Below, one piece after another: positions 7,956 to 16,166 of a DNA stretch of 64,000 nucleotides. The stretch covers positions 620,001 through 684,000 of the forward strand of contig CAWIIX010000020.1 of NCBI GenBank assembly GCA_963836195.1, read 5' to 3'. The DNA is from Trebonia sp963836195. GTDB taxonomy: Bacteria > Actinomycetota > Actinomycetes > Streptosporangiales > Streptosporangiaceae. The position numbers and the translations under genes are program-made. Numbering within the stretch: position 1 is the first letter of the stretch; each line of letters opens with the position of its first letter. The notes under the pieces were generated by a model, which searched no databases, was not told where the DNA came from, and worked only from the letters and a program-made list of their open reading frames with translations.

Positions 7956-9218
7956 ATGCCACGTCTGCGTGGCAATACAGGTCTGCTTGATCATTTCCCT
8001 GATGGATGGGCGCGCTATCGGGCGGTGCTGAGCCTGCCCGGCGCGGCGGCGTTCTTCGCCACGGCCGCGGTGGCGAGGCTCGGCGTCGCGATGACGATCC
8101 TTGGCGTGCTGTGGGCGGTCCGGGGCGCGACCGGATCATTCGCCTCGGCGGGCGTCACGACAGCGGTGTTCGCCCTGGCCGACGCGACGGCCGGCCCGCA
8201 GGTCGCGCGGCTGGTGGAGGACCGCGGGCAGCGCCGCATCCTGCCCAGGTCGGTGGCCGTCTTCGTGCTCGCCGTCTCGGGGCTGATCGCCGGCGCGGGC
8301 CTGCGACTGCCGCTTGCGGTGCTGGCGCTGCTGGCGATGACCGCCGGCGCCAGCGTCCCGCAGGTGGGATCGTTCTCGGCCGCTCGCTGGCGGCACGTCG
8401 TCCGCACGCCGGACCAGGCCGCGGCGGCGCTGTCGCTGGAGGCGGCGCTGAACGACGTGACCCACCTGGGCGGCCCCGTCCTCGTGAGCGCACTCAGCGC
8501 CGCGCTGTACCCGGCTGCGGGACTGACGCTGGCCGGCGGCCTGGTGGCCGTCGGGATGACGGCGTTCATCGGGCAGCGCCGCTCCGAACCGCCGGCCGAC
8601 GGGCGCGGCGATCGCCGGCTGGTCGACCGCCGCCTGCTCCGGCCGGCTGTGGCGGCCCTGTTCGGGGTCAACCTGTCGATGGGATTGTTCTTCGGCGCGA
8701 TGCCCGTCGCGATCACGGCGTTCGCCTTCGCGCACCACGTCCCGGCCCTGGCCGGGCCGATCGCGGCGGTCAGCAGCCTGACCAGCCTTTGCGCCGGGCT
8801 CGTGTATGGCGCGCGAGCGCAACGAGTGCAGCCACTGACGGTCATGCTCGTCGTCTCGAGTCTCCTGGTGCTCGGCACGGCGGGCCTGAGCATCGCGCCG
8901 AACGTGCCGGCGATGTTCATCGGCTACGCGGTGGTGGGGGGAGCGATCGCGCCGATCCTGATCCCCTCGGCCGTCCTGCTCCAGCGCACAACCGATCCGG
9001 GCGTCTACACCCAGGCGAACACCTGGATGAACTCGGCCAGCGCGGTCGGCATCGCCATCGCGGCCCCGCTGACGGGCCTGGCCGTCCAGTTCGGCGGCTG
9101 GCGGCTTGGCTTCCTCGTCGCCGCCGGCCTGACCGCGACGCTGCCGGTCATCACCGTGGTCGTCCGGCGGCGATCATTCCTCGCGACCGCTAGTGGTCCG
9201 GGACCGCCGGAGCGGTGA
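7956..9218 (+). CDS. Major facilitator superfamily transporter
   Basis: A 420-residue protein with about twelve transmembrane helices and an MFS loop motif, LVEDRGQRRILPRS, between helices 2 and 3. It most resembles small drug/metabolite efflux MFS proteins; the substrate is unknown. The protein is paralogous to the MFS encoded at 25392-26771: both open with LPGA...AVARL and share ATGSFA and DRRGQR/EDRGQR segments. The ATG at 7956 is chosen because it precedes the first helix; an upstream start at 7860 is possible. The 3' end overlaps the convergent aldo/keto reductase by 29 bases. Confidence 0.85.
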   Translation: MPRLRGNTGLLDHFPDGWARYRAVLSLPGAAAFFATAAVARLGVAMTILGVLWAVRGATGSFASAGVTTAVFALADATAGPQVARLVEDRGQRRILPRSVAVFVLAVSGLIAGAGLRLPLAVLALLAMTAGASVPQVGSFSAARWRHVVRTPDQAAAALSLEAALNDVTHLGGPVLVSALSAALYPAAGLTLAGGLVAVGMTAFIGQRRSEPPADGRGDRRLVDRRLLRPAVAALFGVNLSMGLFFGAMPVAITAFAFAHHVPALAGPIAAVSSLTSLCAGLVYGARAQRVQPLTVMLVVSSLLVLGTAGLSIAPNVPAMFIGYAVVGGAIAPILIPSAVLLQRTTDPGVYTQANTWMNSASAVGIAIAAPLTGLAVQFGGWRLGFLVAAGLTATLPVITVVVRRRSFLATASGPGPPER

Positions 9219-10083
9219 TGCCATCGATGGCCCGCATCTCCTGCGGGCTGAGCGTGATCGACTGCGCCTGGAGGTTCTCGTGCAGGTGCGCGAGCGAGGT
9301 CGTCCCCGGGATCGGCAGCGATTGCGGTGACCCCTGAAGCTGCCATGCCAGCGCGATCTGCCGGACGGTGGCGCCGTGCTCGGCCGCGATCGGCGGCAGC
9401 ACCGCGGCGGCCCGCGGCGCGAGCGGGCCGTCCGTGGTCGTCACCGGATGCCACGGGGAGAAAACAATCCCGCTGGCCTCGGCGGCGGCCAGCAGGTCCG
9501 CGCCCGCCCGCGCGGTGACGTTGTAGAGCGCTGTCACGGCCGCGACGGGCACGATCGACTGCGCCGTCCGCAGCTGCTCAGCGGTGACGTTCGACAGGCC
9601 GACATGGCGGATGAGCCCGGCCTGGCGCAGTTCGGCGAGGACGCCGACCTGGTCCTCGAACGGGGCGTCAAGCGCGCGCCCGCTGTGCAGGTAGTACAGG
9701 TCGATGACATCCAGGCCCAGCCGGCGCGCGCTCATCCGGGCGCTCTGCCGTAGGTAGTTCGGGTTGCCGACCGCGTCGAGGGTGCCGTAGTCGAAGCCGC
9801 CCCTGACGAAGCCGCCCTTGGTGGCGATGACCAGGCCCTCGGGATAGGGGTGGAGCGCATCCTTGATCAGCAGCTCGTTCTCGTGCGGTCCGTACACGTC
9901 GGCGGTGTCAATCAGGTTGATGCCCGCGTCGACCACCCCGCGCAGCACCCGAACCGCGTGGTCGTGATCCGGATACGGTCCCCACACCTGGTCGCCGGTC
10001 AGCTTCATCGCCCCGTAGCCAACGCGGTTGACGGTCAGATCGCCGCCGATCGTGATCTGCCGGGGATTGGTCGTGGTGGTCAT
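9190..10083 (-). CDS. Aldo/keto reductase
   Basis: A 297-residue TIM-barrel NADPH-dependent oxidoreductase. Visible are the DTADVYGPHENELLI active-site segment (Asp and Tyr of the tetrad), IATKGGF with the lysine, YYLHSG with the histidine, and the C-terminal IPGTTSLAHLHENL cofactor-binding region. The substrate is unknown. It is divergent from an AraC regulator 285 bases away, the usual arrangement for an inducible reductase. The intergenic stretch 10084-10367 contains no gene I recognise. Confidence 0.9.
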   Translation of the reverse strand: MTTTTNPRQITIGGDLTVNRVGYGAMKLTGDQVWGPYPDHDHAVRVLRGVVDAGINLIDTADVYGPHENELLIKDALHPYPEGLVIATKGGFVRGGFDYGTLDAVGNPNYLRQSARMSARRLGLDVIDLYYLHSGRALDAPFEDQVGVLAELRQAGLIRHVGLSNVTAEQLRTAQSIVPVAAVTALYNVTARAGADLLAAAEASGIVFSPWHPVTTTDGPLAPRAAAVLPPIAAEHGATVRQIALAWQLQGSPQSLPIPGTTSLAHLHENLQAQSITLSPQEMRAIDGITAPAVPDH

Positions 10084-10367
10084 GACGCCCTTTCGGGTCA
10101 GAAGTTCATAGCGGAGGCCGGCCGGTCGGCGATCTGCTGCCCGATACTGGCAGTGGCCAATAACGCCGGCCCGGCACCACGCAGCCGTGGTACGCGCCTT
10201 ACCTGTTCATCATCCGCCAGCTGGCGGTCCGAGACCGAGACCATTCCCGCCAGATGAATGCACAATCCCGTCAATCGTGACAACGGACGGGGAATGGATA
10301 CGCTCCGCTCGGGCTACCCTCGGTACCGAGGCCGCCGCAGCAGGCCCGGCCGTTCACGGGGAGAGCG

Positions 10368-11264
10368 ATGTCAGGATTGGGGACCCTGCGGGAGATCATC
10401 GGCCGCCATGCGCGTAACAGCCACGGCCCGAGTGCGATCGACGGGCTGACGGTCACGGCGACCGACGCGCCCACCGCGCTGCGCTCCGGCATCGCTGAGC
10501 CATCGCTGGCGCTCGTCGTCGAGGGCCGCAAGCGCACGCTGTCCGGTGACCGGGTGTTCGACTACGCGGCCGGTGAGTTCCTGATCACCCAGCTCGATCT
10601 TCCTGTCATCGGGCAGGTGACGACGGCATCGGCCGAGCGTCCCTTCCTCGGGATCGGCCTCCGCCTCGAGCCTTCGCAGATCGCGGCCATGCTCCTGGAG
10701 TCGGCCACCACGCTCGCCGGCTCGCCTGCCCCGGCGCCTGGCATCGCCGTCGCGAGCGCCGGTCCTCCCCTCCTCGACGCGCTGGCCCACCTGGCAGGCC
10801 TCCTCGACGCCCCGCAGGACGTCCCGATCCTCGCGCCCCTCTACCGGCGTGAGGTGCTCTGGAGACTGCTGACCGGTCCGCAGGGCGCGGTCGTCCGGCA
10901 GATCGGGCTGGCGGACGGGAATCTCGCGCACATCACCCGGGCCGTGCAGTGGATCCGCGACCACCACGACGAATCGATCCGGATCGGGGAGCTCGCCGCG
11001 CTCGCGGCCATGAGCGAATCGACCTTCCACCGGCACTTCCGGGCGGTGACCCACATGACCCCGATCCAGTACCAGAAGGCGGTGCGTCTGCAGCAGGCCC
11101 GCCTTGCGCTGCTCTCCGGTGGCCGCGACGTCGCGGAAGTCGCGCACGCGGTCGGCTACGACAGCGCCTCCCAGTTCAGCCGGGAGTACCGCCGGCAGTT
11201 CGGCGCCCCGCCGGGCCGGGACGCGCAGCGCATCCGCGCGGCCGAGAGCGTGCCCGTCCCGTAG
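10368..11264 (+). CDS. AraC-family transcriptional regulator
   Basis: A 298-residue regulator. The N-terminal 180 residues form the AraC_N-type cupin-like sensing domain (LALVVEGRKRTLSGDRVFDY, then GEFLITQLDLPV). The C-terminal hundred residues carry two helix-turn-helix motifs, IRIGELAALAAMSESTFHRH and VAEVAHAVGYDSASQFSREY. Start: ATG 10368, with GGGGAGAG two bases upstream. It probably controls the divergent aldo/keto reductase; the AraC_N subfamily is often paired with oxidoreductases. The inducer is unknown. Confidence 0.9.
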   Translation: MSGLGTLREIIGRHARNSHGPSAIDGLTVTATDAPTALRSGIAEPSLALVVEGRKRTLSGDRVFDYAAGEFLITQLDLPVIGQVTTASAERPFLGIGLRLEPSQIAAMLLESATTLAGSPAPAPGIAVASAGPPLLDALAHLAGLLDAPQDVPILAPLYRREVLWRLLTGPQGAVVRQIGLADGNLAHITRAVQWIRDHHDESIRIGELAALAAMSESTFHRHFRAVTHMTPIQYQKAVRLQQARLALLSGGRDVAEVAHAVGYDSASQFSREYRRQFGAPPGRDAQRIRAAESVPVP

Positions 11265-11319
11265 CCTGCGCACCCCGGGGGGTGCCCGACGACCGGCGGC
11301 GACCGTTACGATCGCGAGA

Positions 11320-12131
11320 ATGGAGCCGATACCCGTCGATCTGTCCGGGGTGCCGCAGACGCTGCTGTGGAATCTCGGACGCCGCGCCGCCGCCGCGCGA
11401 ACGGCCAGTTCGCTGCTCGATGACCCGCTCGCCATCGAGGTGACCAGCCGGCTCCAGTACGACTTCGGTGACGCCTCACGGGGCGCGAAGTGGCATGCGG
11501 TCCGGGTCGCCACCTTCGACGACGCGGTCCGTCGCTTCCTCAGCGAGCACCCGGCGGGCACGGTGGTCGCGCTTGGCGAAGGCCTCGAGACTCAGTTCTG
11601 GCGAGTGGACAACGGGCGCGTGGACTGGCTCAGCGTGGACCTGCCGGCGACGCTGGAACTGCGCCAGCGGGTTCTGCCGGCCGGTCCGCGACAACGCACC
11701 TGGGCCGGGTCGGCGCTCGACCTGGATTGGGCCGGCCAGCTCGACCCGGCGGCGCCGGTGCTGGTCACCGCGCAGGGGCTGTTCCCGTACTTCCAGCGCA
11801 ACGAGGTCCACGAGCTGATCGCGGCGATCGCCGCACGGCTTCCCGGCTCGCTGCTCGTCTTCGACGCCGTGCCGGAGAAGATGCTCGCGCTCGTGCAGCG
11901 GATGTCCGGCCCCGAACGAGACCAGGCGGTCGAGCTCTGGTCGTGGTCGTTCAGCCCGCAGGAGCGCGCGGCGATCAGCGAGATCCCCGGCGTCGCCAGA
12001 TTGCCGACCTCGTGCCACCGCGCGCGCTCGGGATAGTGCCGCTGACCCTTCGGGCCGTCCGCCGACTGCCGCGGCGGGTGCGTTACGCACTCCCGGTGTT
12101 TCCGGTCCTCCAGGTGAGGTTTACGGGATGA
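11320..12131 (+). pseudogene. Leucine carboxyl methyltransferase-family SAM methyltransferase, frameshifted
   Basis: From ATG 11320 the frame encodes a class I methyltransferase of the LCMT/PPM family: VPQTLLWNLGRRA, then a SAM-binding region VVALGEGLETQFWRVD, and LVTAQGLFPYF. The frame ends early at 12036 with an unrelated tail. The expected C-terminus, IADLVPPRALGIVPLTLR and then VFPVLQVRF, continues in another frame from about 12000 to 12131. One missing base near 11999-12001 restores a continuous protein of about 270 aa. This is either a sequencing error or a recent inactivation. The family methylates small-molecule or protein carboxylates. Confidence 0.75.
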
Positions 12132-12138
12132 GCTGCGC

Positions 12139-12648
12139 TTACCACCGGCCGCGATGCACAACCTCGCTGAACGGCCGTCGCTTGGGATTCCTGATCGGGG
12201 CGAGCGGCCGGTCGGCCGGGTAGCCGAGCGAGATGAGCAGGGCCCAGTCGCGGTCGTCGGGAAAGCCGAGCAGCTCGCGGGCGAGCTGCAGGTCGGCGAC
12301 GCCCGCGTGGCTGCTGCCGATTCCCAGGTCAACGGCCGCGAGCGTCATCGCCATCGTCGCCTGCCCGAGGTCGAGCTGGGCGCGGTGGAATTCGTTGTCG
12401 GCCGCCGGGCCGATCACCACGATCGTCGCCGCCGACCCGGCCACGTGGCCGGCGCCGACGAACACCTTCGACAGCTCGCGCAGCTGCTGGCGATCGGTGA
12501 CGAGGATGAAGTCCCACGGCTGCCAGTTCTGTGAGGACGGGGACCGGCGGCCCGCCTCCAGGATCTGGTCGAGATCGGCCGCCGGGATCAGGCGGTCGGA
12601 AAAGGACCGCACGTTGCGGCGCGACTCAATGGCTTCCCAGGTCTGCAT
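12139..12648 (-). CDS. Nitroreductase-family flavoprotein
   Basis: A 169-residue FMN-dependent nitroreductase. The FMN phosphate-binding SRRNVRSFSD lies at residues 8-17 and ILEAGRRSPSSQNWQPWDF at about 28-46. GIGSSHAGVADLQLARELLG and the LISLGYPADRP strand complete the fold. The substrate (quinone, nitroaromatic or flavin) cannot be told. ATG at 12648 matches the family N-terminus; the frame is open upstream within the overlapping hydrolase gene, with which it shares about 61 bases and probably a transcript. Confidence 0.88.
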   Translation of the reverse strand: MQTWEAIESRRNVRSFSDRLIPAADLDQILEAGRRSPSSQNWQPWDFILVTDRQQLRELSKVFVGAGHVAGSAATIVVIGPAADNEFHRAQLDLGQATMAMTLAAVDLGIGSSHAGVADLQLARELLGFPDDRDWALLISLGYPADRPLAPIRNPKRRPFSEVVHRGRW

Positions 12649-13577
12649 ATCGGTCCCAACGCCCGCACCGCCCCGTTCATTCTCGTCCTCAGGCGAAGAG
12701 GGGACGGCGCGGTCGCGTACTCGAGCTCGAAGTAGCCTCCGGGCTTGCGCGCCTCGAGCAGGGCGGCCGCCTCGGCGACGTTGGTCCCCGGCGCCCCGGG
12801 GATCAGCGGGTCGTGGTGGCAGAAGCACACCCGCCCCGGTACCAGCGCCTCCACCTGCTCCAGCATGAAGCGGGCCGCGGACCCCTGGTAGGGCTCGCCG
12901 GACACGTTCGGCCGGCCGGCCAGGGCCAGGAAGGCGGCATCAGGCCGCAGGCCCGCGAAAATGCCCGGCCAGTACCCGGAGCTGCCGCTGAACAGGGCCG
13001 AGCCGTCCGCAGTCTGCAGCACGAAGGCCAGTTGGCCGCCGTCGTGCATCGAGCTGTGGTCGAGCATGCTCTTCACGGCCTCGGCGACGGGGGCCGGCGC
13101 CCACCCAAAGCCGCCCGACAACGCGCCCTCGACCGCCAGCCACCGGTCCTGCGCGCTGACCCCGATGTCGCCGAGGCACTCCACCGCCGAGTCGGGATCG
13201 GCCGCCGCGAACAGGCAGGAATGCAGGGCCGGCAGTACCCGGACGGAGGTGTCCGGGCCGCAGCGCACGGTCTCGCCTCCGGTAACCCTCAGCAGCTGCT
13301 CCTCGGGGATGCCGTCCTGGCGGAGAATGCGGGCGCTCTCCGGGGAGGCGACCACGGTCGCGCCGGTCGCCCGGGCAATCGGGGCGACGCCGTAGAGGTG
13401 GTCGAAGTGCGCGTGGCTGACAAACACGAAGTCGGCCCGCTCGACCTCCGCGACGGTCAGCCCCACCGGGTCCAGGCCCGGGACCCGGTCGAGGTAGCCG
13501 TCGAAGAAGAGGTCGAGGCCCGGCCGGCGGGCCCGGAAGGTCGTGGTCCCGAACCACTCGACGGTCCAGACGCTCAT
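12588..13577 (-). CDS. Metallo-beta-lactamase-fold hydrolase (UlaG-like)
   Basis: A protein of about 329 residues with the metal-binding HAHFDHLYG motif at about residue 57, later LPALHSC, and a CFCHHDPL histidine near the C-terminus, as in UlaG/RomA-like lactonases or phosphodiesterases. The opening WTVEWFGTTTFR is typical. Start: ATG 13577 preceded by GGGAA. The last 35 or so residues after FELEYATA are Arg-rich, overlap the nitroreductase gene and look unlike the family, so the stop may have been displaced by a small indel. A 31-codon cysteine-rich gene lies 90 bases upstream on the same strand. Confidence 0.85.
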   Translation of the reverse strand: MSVWTVEWFGTTTFRARRPGLDLFFDGYLDRVPGLDPVGLTVAEVERADFVFVSHAHFDHLYGVAPIARATGATVVASPESARILRQDGIPEEQLLRVTGGETVRCGPDTSVRVLPALHSCLFAAADPDSAVECLGDIGVSAQDRWLAVEGALSGGFGWAPAPVAEAVKSMLDHSSMHDGGQLAFVLQTADGSALFSGSSGYWPGIFAGLRPDAAFLALAGRPNVSGEPYQGSAARFMLEQVEALVPGRVCFCHHDPLIPGAPGTNVAEAAALLEARKPGGYFELEYATAPSPLRLRTRMNGAVRALGPICRPGKPLSRAATCGPFPTA

Positions 13578-13666
13578 CAGCGTTTCCCGTACTCGCCCCA
13601 GAGCACCCGATTCCACCATCGGCGGGTCAGCAGCGCCCGCAAGGCGATCGGGGGGCGGTTTCCGTT

Positions 13667-13762
13667 CTAGCCGTGAATGCAGGTGCCGTCCGGGAGCAGG
13701 CAGTTGCCGCCGCAGTCGCTCCAGCAGTGCCGGCAGTGCCGTGGCCGCCTGGTCTCGAGCAT
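13667..13762 (-). CDS. 31-residue cysteine-rich micropeptide
   Basis: Below the size usually scored, but convincing: ATG at 13762, GGAG seven bases before it, and a TAG at 13667-13669. The peptide has five cysteines at residues 10, 13, 17, 21 and 28 and histidines at 9, 12 and 30, in the order H-C-x-H-C-x3-C-x3-C-x6-C-x-H, with the segment CLLPDGTCIHG at the end. This density suggests a metal-binding knuckle or a redox peptide. It precedes the metallo-hydrolase gene by 90 bases in the same direction. I do not recognise a named family. Confidence 0.5.
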   Translation of the reverse strand: MLETRRPRHCRHCWSDCGGNCLLPDGTCIHG

Positions 13763-13883
13763 GCGCCGCTCCGGAATCTTGCGTGCCTCATGGCGCGCTC
13801 TGCTGCCCCCTCACCGCGATAATACGGCGGCCTCAGCGACTGGTCACGCCGGTCTCTCCGCACCATCGCTTACTTTCCTTGAC

Positions 13884-13895
13884 AGTTATATAACT
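13884..13895. promoter_or_regulatory. Palindrome AGTTATATAACT, probable ArsR-family operator
   Basis: A perfect 12-bp AT-rich palindrome nine bases before the ArsR start in a GC-rich background. ArsR-type repressors of the SRPBCC-linked group bind such sites. A TTGACA at 13879-13884 overlaps its left edge. TATAAC inside it could itself be a -10 element, which would make the ArsR mRNA nearly leaderless. Confidence 0.55.
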
Positions 13896-13903
13896 AGTGA
13901 GGC

Positions 13904-14224
13904 ATGCTAGGGCGCGTGGCCACCGCCTTCGAGGTTCTCGCCGATCCCCGCCGCCGTCAGCTGCTCGACCTGCTCCGGGCGGGCGAGCGCCCGGTCGGCG
14001 AGCTCGTCGACCAGCTCGGGCTGAGCCAGCCCGGCGTCTCCAAGCACCTGCGGGTGCTGCGCGAGGCCGGGCTGGTGACGGTGCGCCATGAGGCCCAGCG
14101 ACGCTGGTACGGGCTGTGCCCCGAGCCGCTGGCCGAGATCGATGCCTGGCTGGCGCCCTATCGCGCCTTCTGGTCCGACCGACTTGACGCCCTTGCCCGC
14201 CACCTGGAGGCGAATCCCGAATGA
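13904..14224 (+). CDS. ArsR-family helix-turn-helix regulator
   Basis: A 106-residue winged-helix repressor: FEVLADPRRRQLLDLL, then the recognition helix LSQPGVSKHLRVLREAGLV and wing VRHEAQRRWYGL, ending in the WSDRLDAL tail typical of ArsR proteins that pair with SRPBCC (AHSA1) genes. There are no ArsR cysteine metal sites, in line with this non-metal subgroup. The start could be ATG 13904 or GTG 13916. Its stop overlaps the SRPBCC start (ATGA), so the two are co-translated, and the palindrome just upstream suggests autorepression. Confidence 0.9.
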   Translation: MLGRVATAFEVLADPRRRQLLDLLRAGERPVGELVDQLGLSQPGVSKHLRVLREAGLVTVRHEAQRRWYGLCPEPLAEIDAWLAPYRAFWSDRLDALARHLEANPE

Positions 14225-15816
14225 CCGCTGACCTGCAGATCATCGACGGCCGCCCGGCGCTGCGGTTGGAGCGCTACCTGGACCATCCGGTCGAGCGGGT
14301 GTGGCGCGCCGTCAGCGAGCCGGCCGAGGTGCGCCGCTGGATGCCCGCCGCCGCCGACTGGACGCTCACGGTGGGCGCGGAGTTCGAGCTGGGCGGGCAG
14401 CAGGGGCAGATCACCGAGCTTGACCCGCCGCACCTGATCGGCTGGACGTTCGGCCCCGACCGGTTCCGGTTCACGCTGCAGGCGAAGGGCGACGGCTGCG
14501 CGCTCGTGTTCACCCACATCTTCAACGACGCGGCCCCGGCCGCCCAGACCGCCGCCGGCTGGGAGTGCTACCTCGATCGGCTCGACGCGCAGCTGGCCGG
14601 CCAGGACCTGTCAGAAGAGCGCGCCCACGAGCCAGTCGGGGAGCGGCACGAACGCTACGCCGCCCGGTTCGGGCTCGACCCCGCCCCCGGCCGGGCCTTC
14701 ATCGCGACCCTGGGCTTTCGCGGGCTCACCCTCTCCGGCGGCCCCACGCTGCGCCTCGAACGGCGCTACGACCAGCCCGTCGAGCGGGTCTGGCGGGCCC
14801 TGACCGAACCCGACGAGCTGCGGCGCTGGTTCCCCGGCGAGCTCGAAGTCAGCCACAGCGACCCGCCCCGCCTGCTGATCGGCGGCTGGCAGGGCGACGG
14901 CACGCTCCGCTTCGAGCTACGGCCCGACGGCGCGGGATGCGTGCTCACGTTCACCCACGCCTTCACCGACCGCAACCAGGCCGCGCTGACCGGAGCCGGC
15001 TGGGACCGCTGCTTCGCCCGCCTCGACGCGCTGCTGGCCGGCCAGACCATGAACTACGACGACTCGCTGGCGGCCTGGCCGCAGGTGCACGAGCGGCTCG
15101 CGGCCGCCTGGGGGATCGACCCCGGAATCGGACGCGCGGTCTTCGCCGAGCACATCGCGGGGGAGAGCGTCAAGCCGTTACCTGATCTGGAACCCGACGA
15201 TTGCCTCGGGCGGCTCGGCCTGCACCCGGACATCCTTCACGACGGCGAGCCGGGGGCCGTGGCGCGACCATTCCACCAGGGCGTCGACCGCTTCGGCGGC
15301 TCCCTCGAAGACGGCCTCGACGCTGCCGTCGGGGAGGTTCCGCACCCACCCGCTCACTCCCTGGCGCTCGGCCGTCCGACGGCACGCGTCGCGGAACGAC
15401 ACCCCCTGCACGAGACCAGAGACCAGCACCCGATAGCGAACCACACGAACCATCTTCCCCGCTCGTGCCGTGTCTCACCCGCCGTGGCGACGCGGCCCCG
15501 GCACGAGGCGCGGCGCCGTGCGCTGGTAGATAGTCCCGCCCGGCGCGAACCAGGATGCCTTCTTCCTCACCGACGGCGACGGGTCGCGGGCGGCGGCGCG
15601 GGTGATCGCGTCGCGGGCGGCCGGATGGCTGTGCGCCCACTGGCCCACCAGTTCGGCCGCGTACGCGCGGACACGAGCGGACGGGTCGCCGGCCAGCAGG
15701 CCGACCGCGGCCGAGAGCACCGCCTCGGGGGCGGGGCGGCAGTTGCCGGCCTTGCACCGGTCGCACGCGAGGGCGTGCACGGCCGCGATCCGCACCCGCT
15801 CGCACGGGTCGGCTAG
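14221..15816 (+). CDS. Tandem SRPBCC (AHSA1-like) domain protein with over-long 3' frame
   Basis: Residues 1-125 and about 175-280 are two SRPBCC/START-like lipid or ligand pockets. Each opens with LRLERYLDHPVERVWRA or LRLERRYDQPVERVWRA and contains a C-(A/V)-L-(V/T)-FTH strand near its end. Such proteins accompany ArsR repressors. The recognisable part ends near base 15180. The frame then stays open to 15816, antisense through the whole acylphosphatase gene and most of the HEAT gene, with a composition unlike the first part. The authentic stop has probably been lost to a frameshift; a stop at 15185 in the next frame fits. ATG 14221 overlaps the arsR stop. Confidence 0.7.
   Translation: MTADLQIIDGRPALRLERYLDHPVERVWRAVSEPAEVRRWMPAAADWTLTVGAEFELGGQQGQITELDPPHLIGWTFGPDRFRFTLQAKGDGCALVFTHIFNDAAPAAQTAAGWECYLDRLDAQLAGQDLSEERAHEPVGERHERYAARFGLDPAPGRAFIATLGFRGLTLSGGPTLRLERRYDQPVERVWRALTEPDELRRWFPGELEVSHSDPPRLLIGGWQGDGTLRFELRPDGAGCVLTFTHAFTDRNQAALTGAGWDRCFARLDALLAGQTMNYDDSLAAWPQVHERLAAAWGIDPGIGRAVFAEHIAGESVKPLPDLEPDDCLGRLGLHPDILHDGEPGAVARPFHQGVDRFGGSLEDGLDAAVGEVPHPPAHSLALGRPTARVAERHPLHETRDQHPIANHTNHLPRSCRVSPAVATRPRHEARRRALVDSPARREPGCLLPHRRRRVAGGGAGDRVAGGRMAVRPLAHQFGRVRADTSGRVAGQQADRGREHRLGGGAAVAGLAPVAREGVHGRDPHPLARVG
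15178..15453 (-). CDS. Acylphosphatase
   Basis: A 91-residue protein of exactly family length. It hydrolyses acyl phosphates. The catalytic signature VSGLVQGVSFRDACRR supplies the essential arginine (in GVSFR), and GWVRNLPDGSVEAVFEG supplies the catalytic asparagine and the second signature. It ends with VGFQIR. It follows the HEAT-repeat gene by 21 bases in the same direction, so an operon is likely. Confidence 0.93.
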   Translation of the reverse strand: MVRVVRYRVLVSGLVQGVSFRDACRRTAERQGVSGWVRNLPDGSVEAVFEGAAEAVDALVEWSRHGPRLAVVKDVRVQAEPPEAIVGFQIR

Positions 15817-16047
15817 GGCGTCGATCAGCAGCGGGATGCTGGCGGCGTCCATCAGGTGGTCCAGGATCTGGCAGCACCGCTCGCGCACCCGCTCATCCGA
15901 ATGGGCCAGCCCGCCCCGCGCCGCCTCCGCCGCCTCGGGGCCGAGCGCGAGCAGCCGGGTGTAGGCGCGGAAGCCCCGGTGCGGGTCGCCAAGCACCGGG
16001 ATCAGATCCAGCGCGGGCATCTCCGGCAGGTCGAGCCTGAGCGTCAT
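15475..16047 (-). CDS. HEAT-repeat protein
   Basis: A 190-residue all-helical protein with about four HEAT units, for example LLIDALADPCERVRIAAVHAL and VGLLAGDPSARVRAYAAELV, each with the D-x-x-x-R-V-R turn. HEAT solenoids act as protein-binding scaffolds; no enzyme domain is present. Two cysteine pairs occur (RERCCQI and CDRCKAGNC). ATG 16047 fits the start; the frame extends a little upstream. It is probably co-transcribed with the acylphosphatase gene. Confidence 0.75.
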   Translation of the reverse strand: MTLRLDLPEMPALDLIPVLGDPHRGFRAYTRLLALGPEAAEAARGGLAHSDERVRERCCQILDHLMDAASIPLLIDALADPCERVRIAAVHALACDRCKAGNCRPAPEAVLSAAVGLLAGDPSARVRAYAAELVGQWAHSHPAARDAITRAAARDPSPSVRKKASWFAPGGTIYQRTAPRLVPGPRRHGG

Positions 16048-16166
16048 GGTGCTAGCCTGCGCAGCGCGGCCGCCGCCGGTCAACGGCTTTTCAGCGCGGC
16101 CGCCCGGCGCGATGATTTACCGGTGCCGTCCGCGTCGTACCTGGGCGGACCAGTGGAAGGACGGAC

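Noticed and set aside
12588..13762. Beta-lactam resistance gene
   Set aside because: The metallo-beta-lactamase fold here is of the UlaG-like type with no class B lactamase features.
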